Positions 1 to 8,682 of a stretch of DNA of 64,000 nucleotides are shown piece after piece. Both the position numbers and the translations under genes were made by a program. The DNA lies in assembly GCA_947625735.1 (NCBI GenBank), contig CANQPL010000011.1, forward strand, positions 1-64,000, in the 5' to 3' direction. The notes under the pieces are model-generated. The model worked only from the letters and a program-made list of their open reading frames with translations. It was not told the DNA's origin and did no database searches. The stretch comes from an uncultured Clostridia bacterium. GTDB lineage: Bacteria > Bacillota > Clostridia > Oscillospirales > Ruminococcaceae. Each line of letters opens with the position of its first letter. Positions within the stretch are counted from its first letter, which is position 1.

Positions 1-552
1 CGCTGCCTGCACAGGGACGATTGTATACGTTAGCCTATATTTTCCATATTATACTATATTGTAACACTAATCCGGCTTTTTTGCAAGAATATGAATGGTA
101 TTTCAAAGTAAACAAATTGTGAACAAATGCCCTGAAATGCTCATCAAAATCGGACAATGTGTTTAATAGAAATATACCGAAACGGATCTAACGAAAGGGG
201 GGTATTTTATGCATAGTTGAACATTTCATTTTTTAATTGCACGCTTATATTGGTTAGTACTAAATCAAATACAACAAAATCCGGTACGTTGCAAAAAGAG
301 AAGAATCTGACTGTTTTGGCTTTTCACAACGTATTTAATGTTTATATCATTTTTCTCTGTATTGCAGCATTTATATCTTCTTAATATCCCGTTTAGCACC
401 TTCCCTCCAATTATCGGCAAAAATTGCCTGCACCTCAGATAACAATCGGGATACGCAAACACCGCTTACGAAAAAAGTAATTTTCCCCCGCTCCCCAGCA
501 TAAACTGTAAATGAGCCTTAAAAAAGCGATCTTACAGTAACGGGGGGCTATC
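1..552. other. Gene-free stretch upstream of spoIIID
   Basis: No reading frame here has both a credible start and a recognisable protein. The stretch is AT-rich with scattered stops. Close to the downstream gene, CATAAACT (499-506) preceded by GTAATTTT (about 476-484) with a 14-base gap loosely resembles a mother-cell sigma-E promoter, which would suit spoIIID. This is a weak match by eye only. The run GGGGGG just before the ATG at 553 could act as a ribosome binding site. Confidence 0.4.
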
Positions 553-705
553 ATGAGCAATCTGTCATATGACGAGCAAAAGAAAAGGGCGGTCACTCTC
601 GGTGAATACATCATTGAGCATAAGGCTACCGTCCGTGCCGCCGCTAAATGTTTCGGCGTCAGCAAGTCTACAGTACATACAGATGTTACAAACCGGAAAA
701 TATGA
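553..705 (+). pseudogene. spoIIID: 5' half of interrupted spoIIID (sporulation transcription factor)
   Basis: SpoIIID is a small helix-turn-helix DNA-binding protein acting in the mother cell during sporulation. This piece encodes residues 1-42 of it, including the YIIEHKATVRAAAKCFGVSK stretch that matches SpoIIID up to the recognition helix (SKSTVH). It then runs into foreign sequence (TDVTNRKI) and stops at 703-705. The break falls at the core ACAGTACATA (670-679). The rest of the protein lies at 38002-38166 in the same relative frame. Rejoining at the core gives 42 + 51 = 93 residues, equal to the B. subtilis protein as I remember it. As it stands the product ends within the recognition helix and is unlikely to bind DNA. 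It is called an interrupted gene rather than a dead one, because precise excision would repair it. Confidence 0.9.
670..701. other. attL: core plus left-end attP arm
   Basis: The core ACAGTACATA (670-679) inside spoIIID codons 40-43 is followed by element sequence. The arm TGTTACAAACCGGAAAAT (684-701) is the inverted partner of the arm at 37984-38001. The spacer between the arms in the joined form is 14 bases, ACAGTACATACAGA, and its central two bases (CA at 676-677) are the likely crossover dinucleotide. That last point is inference from symmetry. Confidence 0.8.
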
Positions 706-713
706 AAATACCC

Positions 714-960
714 TGTTTGCGGGTGGAACCCGGCGGGGTGACGCCGCAGTCAGGTCGTTGGTACGTAATGTGCGAATTTCTTAATTTGTAACCCGGTAAC
801 TTTTATTTTCTGTGATTTCTGATGATATTTTTTTAGCGTTGGAGAATTTAACATAAATTTTTCAGACAGCAGCCCGGTACCTTTTATTTTGAGTGTGACC
901 GCTGTAACTTCTTTGGTAAATTAAGTGTAAATATTTCAGATAAGCACGATAACTTATATT
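714..960. repeat. Degenerate copies of the GC-rich CCGGGTCGTTGG repeat family
   Basis: Just inside the left end, the sequence GGGTGGAACCCGGCGGGG and then CAGGTCGTTGGTACG resemble the units at 61150-61434 and, in reverse complement, 58590-58683. Further on, TTTTTCAGACAGCAGCCCGGTACC (about 858-881, 24 bases, described here only as a TTTCAGA-CAGC-CCGGTA pattern) and a weaker version near 924-955 match the ATATTTCAGATAGCAGCTCG part of the 95-bp unit. These look like decayed copies of one family that is also found in the flanking chromosome. Confidence 0.5.
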
Positions 961-1089
961 TACTTATGATTATAAATTCGTGTTTATCGGCGATCGTGGT
1001 TATAAGATGATAATTATAATAAACTGAATGAACCGGAACATTCTGCTTTTTTTGCGCAGAATGTTCCGGTTCATGTCTATTTACGATAT

Positions 1090-1337
1090 TTAAGGCAACA
1101 CCGTACAAAGATCGTGCGTCAGATATGCAGCCAAATTTTGTCTGTCGATCATCCCTGTCAACTTTGCTGACAACTTGTTTGCATAACAGACACCCCTAAA
1201 GGGGAAACCGGGTAAGTTTGTATAGAAACAATGCTGTCATACTGTCGTATGTCAAGGAGTTTCTGCATAAGGTGACGAAAATATGCAAACGGAGACGAAA
1301 CAAGCCGTCAGGCGTTCTTTATGCGGTGTTGCCTTAA
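1090..1337. mobile_element. MITE-like element, copy 1 (248 bp)
   Basis: It is bounded by TTAAGGCAACACCG on the left and its inverse CGGTGTTGCCTTAA on the right. Inner parts of the ends also match the other copies: ACAAAGA-CG on the left, and a right end that in reverse complement reads AAAGAACGCCTGACGGC. It has no coding capacity. TTAA at both ends may be target duplication or part of the inverted repeat. Related copies are at 31642 (left end only) and 46985-47151. Confidence 0.75.
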
Positions 1338-1509
1338 ATCAATATCCTGCCGAATCATCGTTGTCCTGCGGGACAAAATCTTCAGAATCAAAGTTGTCAT
1401 CAGGATATTGATAGATTCCGGTATACCCGCATCGCTTTCATACGATGTGACTGCACATTTCTGCTGCGGAATTTTTTGGTGAAAAAGAAGAAAAAAGCGA
1501 TGAAAACTA

Positions 1510-1538
1510 TTGATTTTTTTGTTAAAATATGATATAAT
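1510..1538 (+). promoter_or_regulatory. Sigma-A promoter of the DISARM-like operon
   Basis: TTGATT (1510-1515), a 17-base gap and TATAAT (1533-1538) lie 34 bases before the first ATG of the operon at 1572. A GAAAGG ribosome binding site lies about 9 bases ahead of that ATG. This is the only good promoter I see ahead of the six genes. Confidence 0.75.
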
Positions 1539-1571
1539 AAATATATAATTTTCACCGAAAGGTCTGATAGC

Positions 1572-3557
1572 ATGAATACTGATATAGAATTAAAACGCAG
1601 TGAGAAAGAAATAGAATCAGATATTCTTGATTTGGTACAAAATATTGTCAACGGCTATGCATCGACAAAAAATGAATATATTTCGTTTATTAATGCTGAT
1701 ACTGTCGATATTGAACAGTTATTATCCGCACTCAACAGCGCTCGTCTGGTACATAAGCTGCATTCCTGTTCAAATGATATTATAAAAGATAATGACATAA
1801 AGCCGGAGCTTGAAAAGTTTATCCCGTTCACCAAAGAATCTTTGACAAGGTCTGTCAGTGAATTGAAAGCAGACATTGTTGAAGCCCGTGCAAAGATACA
1901 AAAGGCATATGCAGAAGCCGAAAATATCAATGATGATGAAGAATATGAGCGTGTGAATAATGAAATTCTTGACAGAAAAATAAAATTCCGCCAATATGAC
2001 AAGCTGTTAGACGCTTTTCTTGAAACTGCAAATGCATATGTCAATGTAACCGTACAAATGCCATTGCCCGTGACAGAAACTTATGACACGAAGGAGGAAG
2101 AGCCAACGCAGGAAGAAAAGATACCTGCTGTATCCGGACCTGAGAATGCTGTATCGATAAATAAAACTTACCAGCCTCCCGACAACAGAACCGGACAGGA
2201 TGTTGTGAAAACCGTGGATTTTGAAAATCCTGAGAGCTGTATTAATTATAAGCCCTATTCGTTTATATTGAATGGGACGGAATATTTTTTTGAAGTTTGG
2301 ATTAAATTATACAAAAAATTTCTTATCCTGTTGTGCGAGGATAGCGGATATTCTGATAAAATAAAAAGCTTGGTCGGAAAGCCGCTATTTGATAACAGTG
2401 TTGATTTTGTCAATAAAGAAAATGCCAACAAGCTGCGTAGAAAAATGCCGATAACTGAAAATTTATATGCCGAAAAAAACTTATCTACCATTCAGATAAT
2501 TAAGCGTATCAAATTCCTGATGGATCGTTGCTCTATTGATCAAGATCATATGATAATTAAATATTTAACCAATGGAAAAGGTGATGAAACCCCTGACACT
2601 GAGCAGCCTGCTGTTCCTATGGTCGAAAATAAAGCCCTTAATTACCGGGAACCACCCATTACAGACGATGAAAAGACAATTGAAAAAAATTCTGAAAAAT
2701 TGACCGGTACAGAAAAATCAGACACAAGCGGCGATCCTGTGTCCACACCGATTCTTTCTGCTCCTGACACGGCAAAACCATTTAGCCTGAAAGAAGCTGT
2801 AATAGAAATACTTTCGTCCGATACACCCGAAATCACAAAATATCGTCGATATTGTAACGGCATTTATTTAAACGATCTTCGGTATCTGCTCAAAAAGTAC
2901 TGCAAAAAAAATGTCGATACACAAAAGCTTTCCGCAATGCTATTGTTTGATAAAACTTTTCGGACGGTCGGTAGAGGTTGCTACACCATAAATGAAACTG
3001 TCACTTCACACGAAGAAACCGTGTCGGAGTCCATGAAAAAAAGCAACACTATTGAAAATGTTGCAGAACCTGTTTCAGCACAGGCGGCTATTAATGAAGA
3101 ACCAACAGCAGACGATGCTGTAAATACAGAAACGCTTACGGAAGATGTGTCGGATATTGTCGAAAATAATGCAGAGGATAGCCGGGTCGGAACTGCACAA
3201 GCACCGTTTCCCGCTGTTTCTGACGAACCTACGGAAACAAACACTAACATAATTTTTAAGCTCAAAGGAGACATGGAACCTGTTTCTGATTATTCGGATG
3301 CATTAAAAAAAATATGTGAATTTGCTATCGACCTAAAACCAAACCCAATGTTCCGTATCGCCGAAAATGGGGATAAAATGCCTGACGGAAAATATGTTTT
3401 CTGCCGTCAGAGTGTTCCGAAAGAGGGCTATCACAGGCTGTCCAATTATTTGCAGGTCGTATCTGTTAATTCAATTTCCGATCTTAAAACAGTCACAGAA
3501 ACTGTAAAAAGATATTGTAATATAGGTGATGATATGATAAATATTATCAGCAGTTGA
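1572..3557 (+). CDS. Unknown multidomain protein, first gene of DISARM-like operon
   Basis: I do not recognise this 661-residue acidic protein as a named family. The N-terminal ~160 residues are helical with a coiled-coil look. A folded block at about 215-335 (CINYKPYSFILNGTEYFFEV and on) is followed by an acidic linker. Next is a block at about 405-475 ending in FRTVGRGCYTI, which reads like a winged-helix of the HARE-HTH kind (my inference). A second acidic linker leads to a C-terminal block at about 555-655 (FKLKGDMEPVSDYSDALKKI) that weakly echoes the first. The architecture of small domains on disordered acidic linkers suggests an adaptor or sensor. The start follows GAAAGG, and the stop lies 11 bases before the next gene. 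Its position ahead of Hsp70, UvrD, DrmA and DrmB implies a role in the same defence system. Confidence 0.6.
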   Translation: MNTDIELKRSEKEIESDILDLVQNIVNGYASTKNEYISFINADTVDIEQLLSALNSARLVHKLHSCSNDIIKDNDIKPELEKFIPFTKESLTRSVSELKADIVEARAKIQKAYAEAENINDDEEYERVNNEILDRKIKFRQYDKLLDAFLETANAYVNVTVQMPLPVTETYDTKEEEPTQEEKIPAVSGPENAVSINKTYQPPDNRTGQDVVKTVDFENPESCINYKPYSFILNGTEYFFEVWIKLYKKFLILLCEDSGYSDKIKSLVGKPLFDNSVDFVNKENANKLRRKMPITENLYAEKNLSTIQIIKRIKFLMDRCSIDQDHMIIKYLTNGKGDETPDTEQPAVPMVENKALNYREPPITDDEKTIEKNSEKLTGTEKSDTSGDPVSTPILSAPDTAKPFSLKEAVIEILSSDTPEITKYRRYCNGIYLNDLRYLLKKYCKKNVDTQKLSAMLLFDKTFRTVGRGCYTINETVTSHEETVSESMKKSNTIENVAEPVSAQAAINEEPTADDAVNTETLTEDVSDIVENNAEDSRVGTAQAPFPAVSDEPTETNTNIIFKLKGDMEPVSDYSDALKKICEFAIDLKPNPMFRIAENGDKMPDGKYVFCRQSVPKEGYHRLSNYLQVVSVNSISDLKTVTETVKRYCNIGDDMINIISS

Positions 3558-3568
3558 GGAGGTTTACA

Positions 3569-4885
3569 ATGAATACTATAAATGAAATAAAAGCACAGCT
3601 GGATAACTATTATCAGGAATACAGAGAGAATAAGAATTCACTTAACAACACAAAAACCAAAGCAGTCGCCGGGCTTATTGCAGACATTCTTTCATTGAAA
3701 GACGCAAGCCCCCGTGATGCTGCCGCAGAGCTTGTAAGGTTTTCTGCAGAGGTTTCTTCTTCTTTCTTTGAAACCATTGCCAAAAACAAGACTCAGCCTT
3801 TTCAGGTTATAGAAAGTGTACTGAAGGAATTGCTTGTTTCTGATACCGATCCCAAGCTTTCTCAGTACTATGTTTCAAAATTTTCAGCTGCCATTATTCC
3901 GGTTCTGAAATATTATAAAGAGGAAGCGTATAATTCTGATATTCTTTCCGAATCAGTGGCGTTTATGGCTCGCTTTGCAATTAAATCCAACAAAAACAAG
4001 GATAAGTTTTACAATCTTATCAATAAAAGCAATGGCAAGATCCTCCTGCTCGATTATTCACATATCAGCAAAGACGATCTGCACAATATATGGAAAGCCG
4101 TCAACAATATTTATCCCGATCTGACAAAATCACAATACGCCTCACTTATTTCTGAATGGGGCAGAAAATATAGATTTGTGAAAAAAACAGCTGACACAAT
4201 TCCGGCGAAAACCGAAAATCCGATCCCGGCAGAAAACATTACACATTCCGATAAATCACAGACAGAAATCAGAAAAGCTGCCGAAGATCATAATACCACA
4301 GCAAAGGATCATTCCGATGATAATGCACATTCCGAAAAAAATACCTACCGGCTGCTGTATGAAAAAATAAAAAGAGATATGGACAGGGAGCAGGAAACAA
4401 TCATATCCGCATTCACTGACAGGATCACTCCCCTGACCACAGCCCTTGAAACCATTCAGAACAGGATCAGCAGCAACCGTGAAGCAGGCGCAGAAAACGC
4501 CATGTTAAAGGCAAAAATTGCTGAGTGGGAAAAACGCTGCACCGAGGGGCAGGCAAAGCTGCAAGCAGCAGAGCAGTCCCTTGCAGCTATGCGGGTTCAG
4601 GCGGAGGAACTGCAGAAAAAAGTTGCCTCCTTAGAAAGTCAGAACGCCGAGCTTGATAGGAAACTCAGCGATGCCTATGCCATAAACAGCCGTGAGGCAT
4701 CGCTGGAAGCAGAGAAAGTTCGCTCAGATCTGAAAAAGGCTTTTTCTTTTCTGTATGAGGATTGGCTTGAATATGAATCTTCTGCTGTCAGCGAAGAAAA
4801 TTATGAGTCCTTGCAGGTGATCATAAAGAAAATTTTCCGTTCACTGGAAAGAAACGGAATTAAATTTAAGGGGGATAACACATGA
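3569..4885 (+). CDS. Unknown helical/coiled-coil protein of DISARM-like operon
   Basis: The product is 438 residues of no family I can name. The ATG at 3569 is chosen over an upstream ATG at 3554 because GAGGAGG stands 8 bases before it. Residues ~1-200 are predicted globular and helical (for example VAGLIADILSLKDASPRDAA). Residues ~210-265 are polar and charged, likely a flexible linker. About 275-400 is a long heptad-like coiled coil (EWEKRCTEGQAKLQAAEQSL and following). A short helical tail ends the protein. The last bases overlap the Hsp70-like gene by ATGA, so translation is probably coupled. A coiled-coil partner for the ATPase next door is a reasonable guess. Confidence 0.65.
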   Translation: MNTINEIKAQLDNYYQEYRENKNSLNNTKTKAVAGLIADILSLKDASPRDAAAELVRFSAEVSSSFFETIAKNKTQPFQVIESVLKELLVSDTDPKLSQYYVSKFSAAIIPVLKYYKEEAYNSDILSESVAFMARFAIKSNKNKDKFYNLINKSNGKILLLDYSHISKDDLHNIWKAVNNIYPDLTKSQYASLISEWGRKYRFVKKTADTIPAKTENPIPAENITHSDKSQTEIRKAAEDHNTTAKDHSDDNAHSEKNTYRLLYEKIKRDMDREQETIISAFTDRITPLTTALETIQNRISSNREAGAENAMLKAKIAEWEKRCTEGQAKLQAAEQSLAAMRVQAEELQKKVASLESQNAELDRKLSDAYAINSREASLEAEKVRSDLKKAFSFLYEDWLEYESSAVSEENYESLQVIIKKIFRSLERNGIKFKGDNT

Positions 4886-6342
4886 CAAGCGAATTTTGTT
4901 ACGGTATTGATTTTGGAACGACCAATACCTCTGTTTATCTGTATCATTATGAGCAGGGCAGAGGTGCAGGGGGTACAAGATGCAGTAATAAGCCTTTCAG
5001 CTCTTGTATAGCCATATCAAAAACGAACAAGAATGATTTCAAATACGGGTGTGAAGTCAAGGAAAATATAAATACACTTGCGGACAATTATAAGATCATT
5101 ACTTCATTTAAAACACTTCTGGGAAAAGACAAAAAAATCGCAGTAAACAACGAGGTGTACAGCGGAAAGGAATTGGTGTATCTCTTTTTGAGCGACGTGA
5201 AGGAAAAAGTAAATGCAGAAAAACCGAGACCTGATTTCCCCGATTTTGAAGAAGCAATATTCTCTATACCTGTTGATTTTTCCGAAAAAGCAAGAACGGA
5301 ATTAAAAGAGGCTGCCGAAAAAGCCGGTATCAGGGTAAAGGGTTTTGTCAGCGAGTCCTCTGCGGCTTATATTTCAAAAGCAAGGGACAAGGATATGAAG
5401 GGATTTTCTAAAGTAATGGTGATCGACTTTGGCGGAGGCACGCTGGATCTGAGTATCCTTAACATAGACGGCAGCAAGATATTTGAAGATTTTGTTGACG
5501 GTGTTGAATTTGGCGGCGATGATATTGACAATGAGCTTGCTCAGCGATTACTGCCAAAGGTTTATCCCAATATATCCTATAAAGAACTGGATGCTGCAAA
5601 AAAGGATAAATTTATGAACGAAGTGGAACGTATGAAGATCGAGTTTTCCGATTATGATGATTACACAATGACTTTAGGTGAAGGTTCACGGCCTTATACG
5701 ATAGATTATGACACTTTTTCTGATATAATAACGCCGCTGATCACAAAAAACGTACTGACCTTTATCATTAAGGTCATGGATAAAGCAGGTGTTACAGCTG
5801 AAAATATTGATGCGGTCATTCTGGCAGGTGGTTCAAGCGGTCTGCGTCCCTTTGCAGAGATGGTCATTGACTTGTTTGGCAGGGATAAGCTCTTTTTTGA
5901 TGACGAGGATAGCGGGTATCAGTGGATAGTGGCTAAAGGGGCTGCAATAACCTCTGCAATAGGCTGCGATTTCAGACTCAGCGATGACCTGTGTATTCTC
6001 CTCAGTGACGGCAAAACCTATCCTATATTGAAAAAAGACGAAAATAAAGCCGGAGATACCACGGAAAATATCTACTTTTCTCTGACCGCCGATTCTTTTG
6101 TTGCCAACTTTATATTTACCGATTCTACCGGAGAGAACCGTTATGCGACAATTCCTGTCAAGACGAAGGGATACTATAATGAAATGCTGGAGCTGTCAGT
6201 AACCATAGGAGAAGACCAGATCGCAAGAGTTACCATAAAAAATGAAAATATGGGAGATTATCAAGTACAGCGTGAGATCAATAAACTCAGATTTTATTAT
6301 GATCTGAAGGATTTAAATGATGTTGAGGAGTTACCGGTATGA
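4882..6342 (+). CDS. Hsp70/DnaK-like ATPase
   Basis: This is an actin-fold ATPase of the Hsp70 superfamily, 486 residues. Signature motifs are visible: GIDFGTTNTSVYLY (phosphate 1, about residues 8-21), VIDFGGGTLDLSIL (phosphate 2, about 180-193) and VILAGGSSGLRPFAEM (adenosine motif, about 311-326). The protein is shorter than DnaK (about 610 residues). After the nucleotide domain only about 110 residues remain, a beta-rich piece without the usual helical lid, so it is unlikely to be a general chaperone. No GrpE or DnaJ partner is nearby. It overlaps its neighbours by ATGA on both sides, tying it to the operon. I infer a switch-like or complex-assembly role with the helicases. Confidence 0.85.
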   Translation: MTSEFCYGIDFGTTNTSVYLYHYEQGRGAGGTRCSNKPFSSCIAISKTNKNDFKYGCEVKENINTLADNYKIITSFKTLLGKDKKIAVNNEVYSGKELVYLFLSDVKEKVNAEKPRPDFPDFEEAIFSIPVDFSEKARTELKEAAEKAGIRVKGFVSESSAAYISKARDKDMKGFSKVMVIDFGGGTLDLSILNIDGSKIFEDFVDGVEFGGDDIDNELAQRLLPKVYPNISYKELDAAKKDKFMNEVERMKIEFSDYDDYTMTLGEGSRPYTIDYDTFSDIITPLITKNVLTFIIKVMDKAGVTAENIDAVILAGGSSGLRPFAEMVIDLFGRDKLFFDDEDSGYQWIVAKGAAITSAIGCDFRLSDDLCILLSDGKTYPILKKDENKAGDTTENIYFSLTADSFVANFIFTDSTGENRYATIPVKTKGYYNEMLELSVTIGEDQIARVTIKNENMGDYQVQREINKLRFYYDLKDLNDVEELPV

Positions 6343-8678
6343 TCGAATCCAATATCAATATTGTTTCCAATGTATACATAAGAAACAAAGAACTGAAATT
6401 CAATAAAGATAAAAAATACATCGAAAAAATAACTGGTGCAGAGCGGTTGAAAGAAATTCGTAAGCATTGCGTTGGACTCGAAGCCGTTACGCTGACAGAA
6501 GTCCAGGAGAATATCATAACGCAAAACAGGACCTGTATAAATTCCAAAAGCGGAGAAAAAACGCATGGTTCTGTGATGAGGGACGGCGTTCTTTATTGGG
6601 AAAACAGATGCGAATATATGGAATGTGAGGGACATGGGGGCTGTCTGCCAAAGATTATTCCCCGTGAAATGATAACAGAGGAAGAACCTGAGAAGGAAGA
6701 AAGCCTGGAGAAATTGCTTGAACGCCATGGGATCAGTATAAAAGACGACACCCCTGTTTTCAAAAAAGACAAAAACAAAGAGGTCACAGTAGAGCCACCC
6801 GAAGAACACACCGCACCTGCCGAACTGCCTGCGGAAGAAATACAACAGATCAGCAATAGATATGAAAAAATATCCACTCCCGATCCTATCATAAATGCAC
6901 CGCTTGATTCTCATATTATTCTGAATTCCGGACCGGGTACAGGAAAAACATACACCATAACTCAGCGCCTTATACACATTCTTGAAAACGGCGATTGTAA
7001 TGCGGACGAAATATATATCCTGTGCTATACACGCAGCGCCAGAAAGGTTATTGAGGACAAGCTGCGCCAGGCGGTGAATGAGGAAAGGATCAGTCCTTCT
7101 GCGCTCAACATACCTATCCTGACTTTTGATTCATATGCTGCCTATTTCCTGAATGCAATGAAGGAACAGGGCATAATTGAAGAAAACTTTGAGAATTGCG
7201 ATTACAATGGCAGGATCAAGCTCTTTAACAAATATATTTCGGCAGAGGATTTTGAGGACATCAGATACTTCATCGTTGATGAAATTCAGGATCTTGTCAA
7301 TGAACGTGCGAAGATGGTACTGAAAATTCTGGAAAATCTGAAATGCGGTTATCTGCTTGCGGGAGACCGCTGCCAGGCGATTTACGATTATGATGCGGAT
7401 AATGGGGACGACAAGATCTCCTCCATTGAATTTTATGACCGTGCAGAAAAACAATTTCCTGAGGATATGCGGCGATATGAAATAACCGTCAACCACAGAC
7501 AGACCCCACAGCTTGCGGAAAAAGCTGCACAAATGCGCGAAGTGCTGCTGACCAAAAACATTTACGAACAGAACAAGTATGCCAATGATGTCATTTCCGA
7601 ATATTCTGAAATGACAAAGATCAAGCATTATATAAAGACACTTTCCGAAGCACCCGCCGTACCCACAGCGATTCTTTGCCGTAACAACGCAGAAGCCGAA
7701 TATATCAGCAGTCTGCTCTGCAAAAAAGGTATTGTCCATACCCTGAACAGAGGTGCGAACAACGCCCGCCCGCTCTCTCGTTGGATCGCTGATGTGTTTT
7801 GGGATTATTGTCTTGACAACAAACCCATGAGCAAAAATACTTTTATGCGGCGTGTGTCCTTCAGAACCGATATAGATAACGAACGCAGTGAAATGCTCTG
7901 GGAGTTTCTGTGTCGGCTGACCGATTCACGGGAGTATGAGCTTAATATTTCCGAGCTGAGAGCAAAACTCACAAATCCCAACGATCTTCCGCAGGCGTTT
8001 TTCGATGAGCCGCCTATGCTGACCGTTTCCACTATACATAAGGCTAAGGGCAGCGAATTTGAACGGGTCATTCTCATCGACAGCGACAGCAAGCCGTCAT
8101 CTGTCAGTGCGGAAGAAGCCAGAGTGCGGTATGTGGCACTGACACGTCCCAAGTCGGATCTTGAGGTCATGAAGATGGGAAAAAAAATATATTTTAAACG
8201 TACTTCACCCGGAAGAACCATTGAAACAGGGTATAGTAAAACGTATGGTAAAAATACATATTGCAGCTCCATAACGATAGGTCTGACCGGGGATATTGAC
8301 ACCTGTTCCTTTGTGACCGGTGACTTTGAAACGGCACTGGACAGACAAGAGTATATCCTTAAAAACGTGAAGATGTATGATAAGCTGACTGCCCGACGTT
8401 CTGCACCGGGAAGCTATGAAATATTCCACAACACCGATCACTGTATCGGCTGTCTTTCAAAGGAAATGGTCAAGGAACTGCAGCAGGGCGTGAATGCAAC
8501 AGGTTGTAAATATAATCTTCCGGATAATCTGGAGGAGCTTTATGTAAGCGGTATTACAACAGAAGTTCTCAGACAAGCCTGCAAGGATATACCACAGGAA
8601 TTTCAAGAATCAAAAATATGTTTCGGTATCAGTGTTACCGGATTTGCAAGGCTTATATTTAATGGAAAAAAGAAGTGA
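6339..8678 (+). CDS. UvrD/Rep-like superfamily 1 helicase
   Basis: A 779-residue protein with an SF1 helicase core behind a ~185-residue N-terminal extension. The extension has a cysteine/histidine cluster (CEYMECEGHGGC, about 90-101) that may bind zinc. Helicase motifs are SGPGTGKT (Walker A, about 197-204), VDEIQD (Walker B, about 313-318), LAGDRCQAIYDYD (motif III), STIHKAKGSEFERV (motif V, near 564) and VRYVALTRPKSDLEV (motif VI). A ~120-residue C-terminal part has CIGC. It starts in an ATGA overlap with the Hsp70-like gene and ends 4 bases before the DrmA-like gene. A DNA translocase or helicase acting with DrmA/DrmB is likely. UvrD-like proteins are not part of the classic DISARM gene set as I know it. 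Confidence 0.85.
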   Translation: MIESNINIVSNVYIRNKELKFNKDKKYIEKITGAERLKEIRKHCVGLEAVTLTEVQENIITQNRTCINSKSGEKTHGSVMRDGVLYWENRCEYMECEGHGGCLPKIIPREMITEEEPEKEESLEKLLERHGISIKDDTPVFKKDKNKEVTVEPPEEHTAPAELPAEEIQQISNRYEKISTPDPIINAPLDSHIILNSGPGTGKTYTITQRLIHILENGDCNADEIYILCYTRSARKVIEDKLRQAVNEERISPSALNIPILTFDSYAAYFLNAMKEQGIIEENFENCDYNGRIKLFNKYISAEDFEDIRYFIVDEIQDLVNERAKMVLKILENLKCGYLLAGDRCQAIYDYDADNGDDKISSIEFYDRAEKQFPEDMRRYEITVNHRQTPQLAEKAAQMREVLLTKNIYEQNKYANDVISEYSEMTKIKHYIKTLSEAPAVPTAILCRNNAEAEYISSLLCKKGIVHTLNRGANNARPLSRWIADVFWDYCLDNKPMSKNTFMRRVSFRTDIDNERSEMLWEFLCRLTDSREYELNISELRAKLTNPNDLPQAFFDEPPMLTVSTIHKAKGSEFERVILIDSDSKPSSVSAEEARVRYVALTRPKSDLEVMKMGKKIYFKRTSPGRTIETGYSKTYGKNTYCSSITIGLTGDIDTCSFVTGDFETALDRQEYILKNVKMYDKLTARRSAPGSYEIFHNTDHCIGCLSKEMVKELQQGVNATGCKYNLPDNLEELYVSGITTEVLRQACKDIPQEFQESKICFGISVTGFARLIFNGKKK

Positions 8679-8682
8679 TAAT

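Noticed and set aside
265-665. Minus-strand frames left of spoIIID
   Set aside because: No ribosome binding site or protein similarity, and one overlaps the 5' half of spoIIID, which has clear homology.
569-784. Plus-strand 71-codon frame (MTSKRKGRSL...)
   Set aside because: Out-of-frame reading of the spoIIID 5' half that crosses into the element; its apparent length is accidental.
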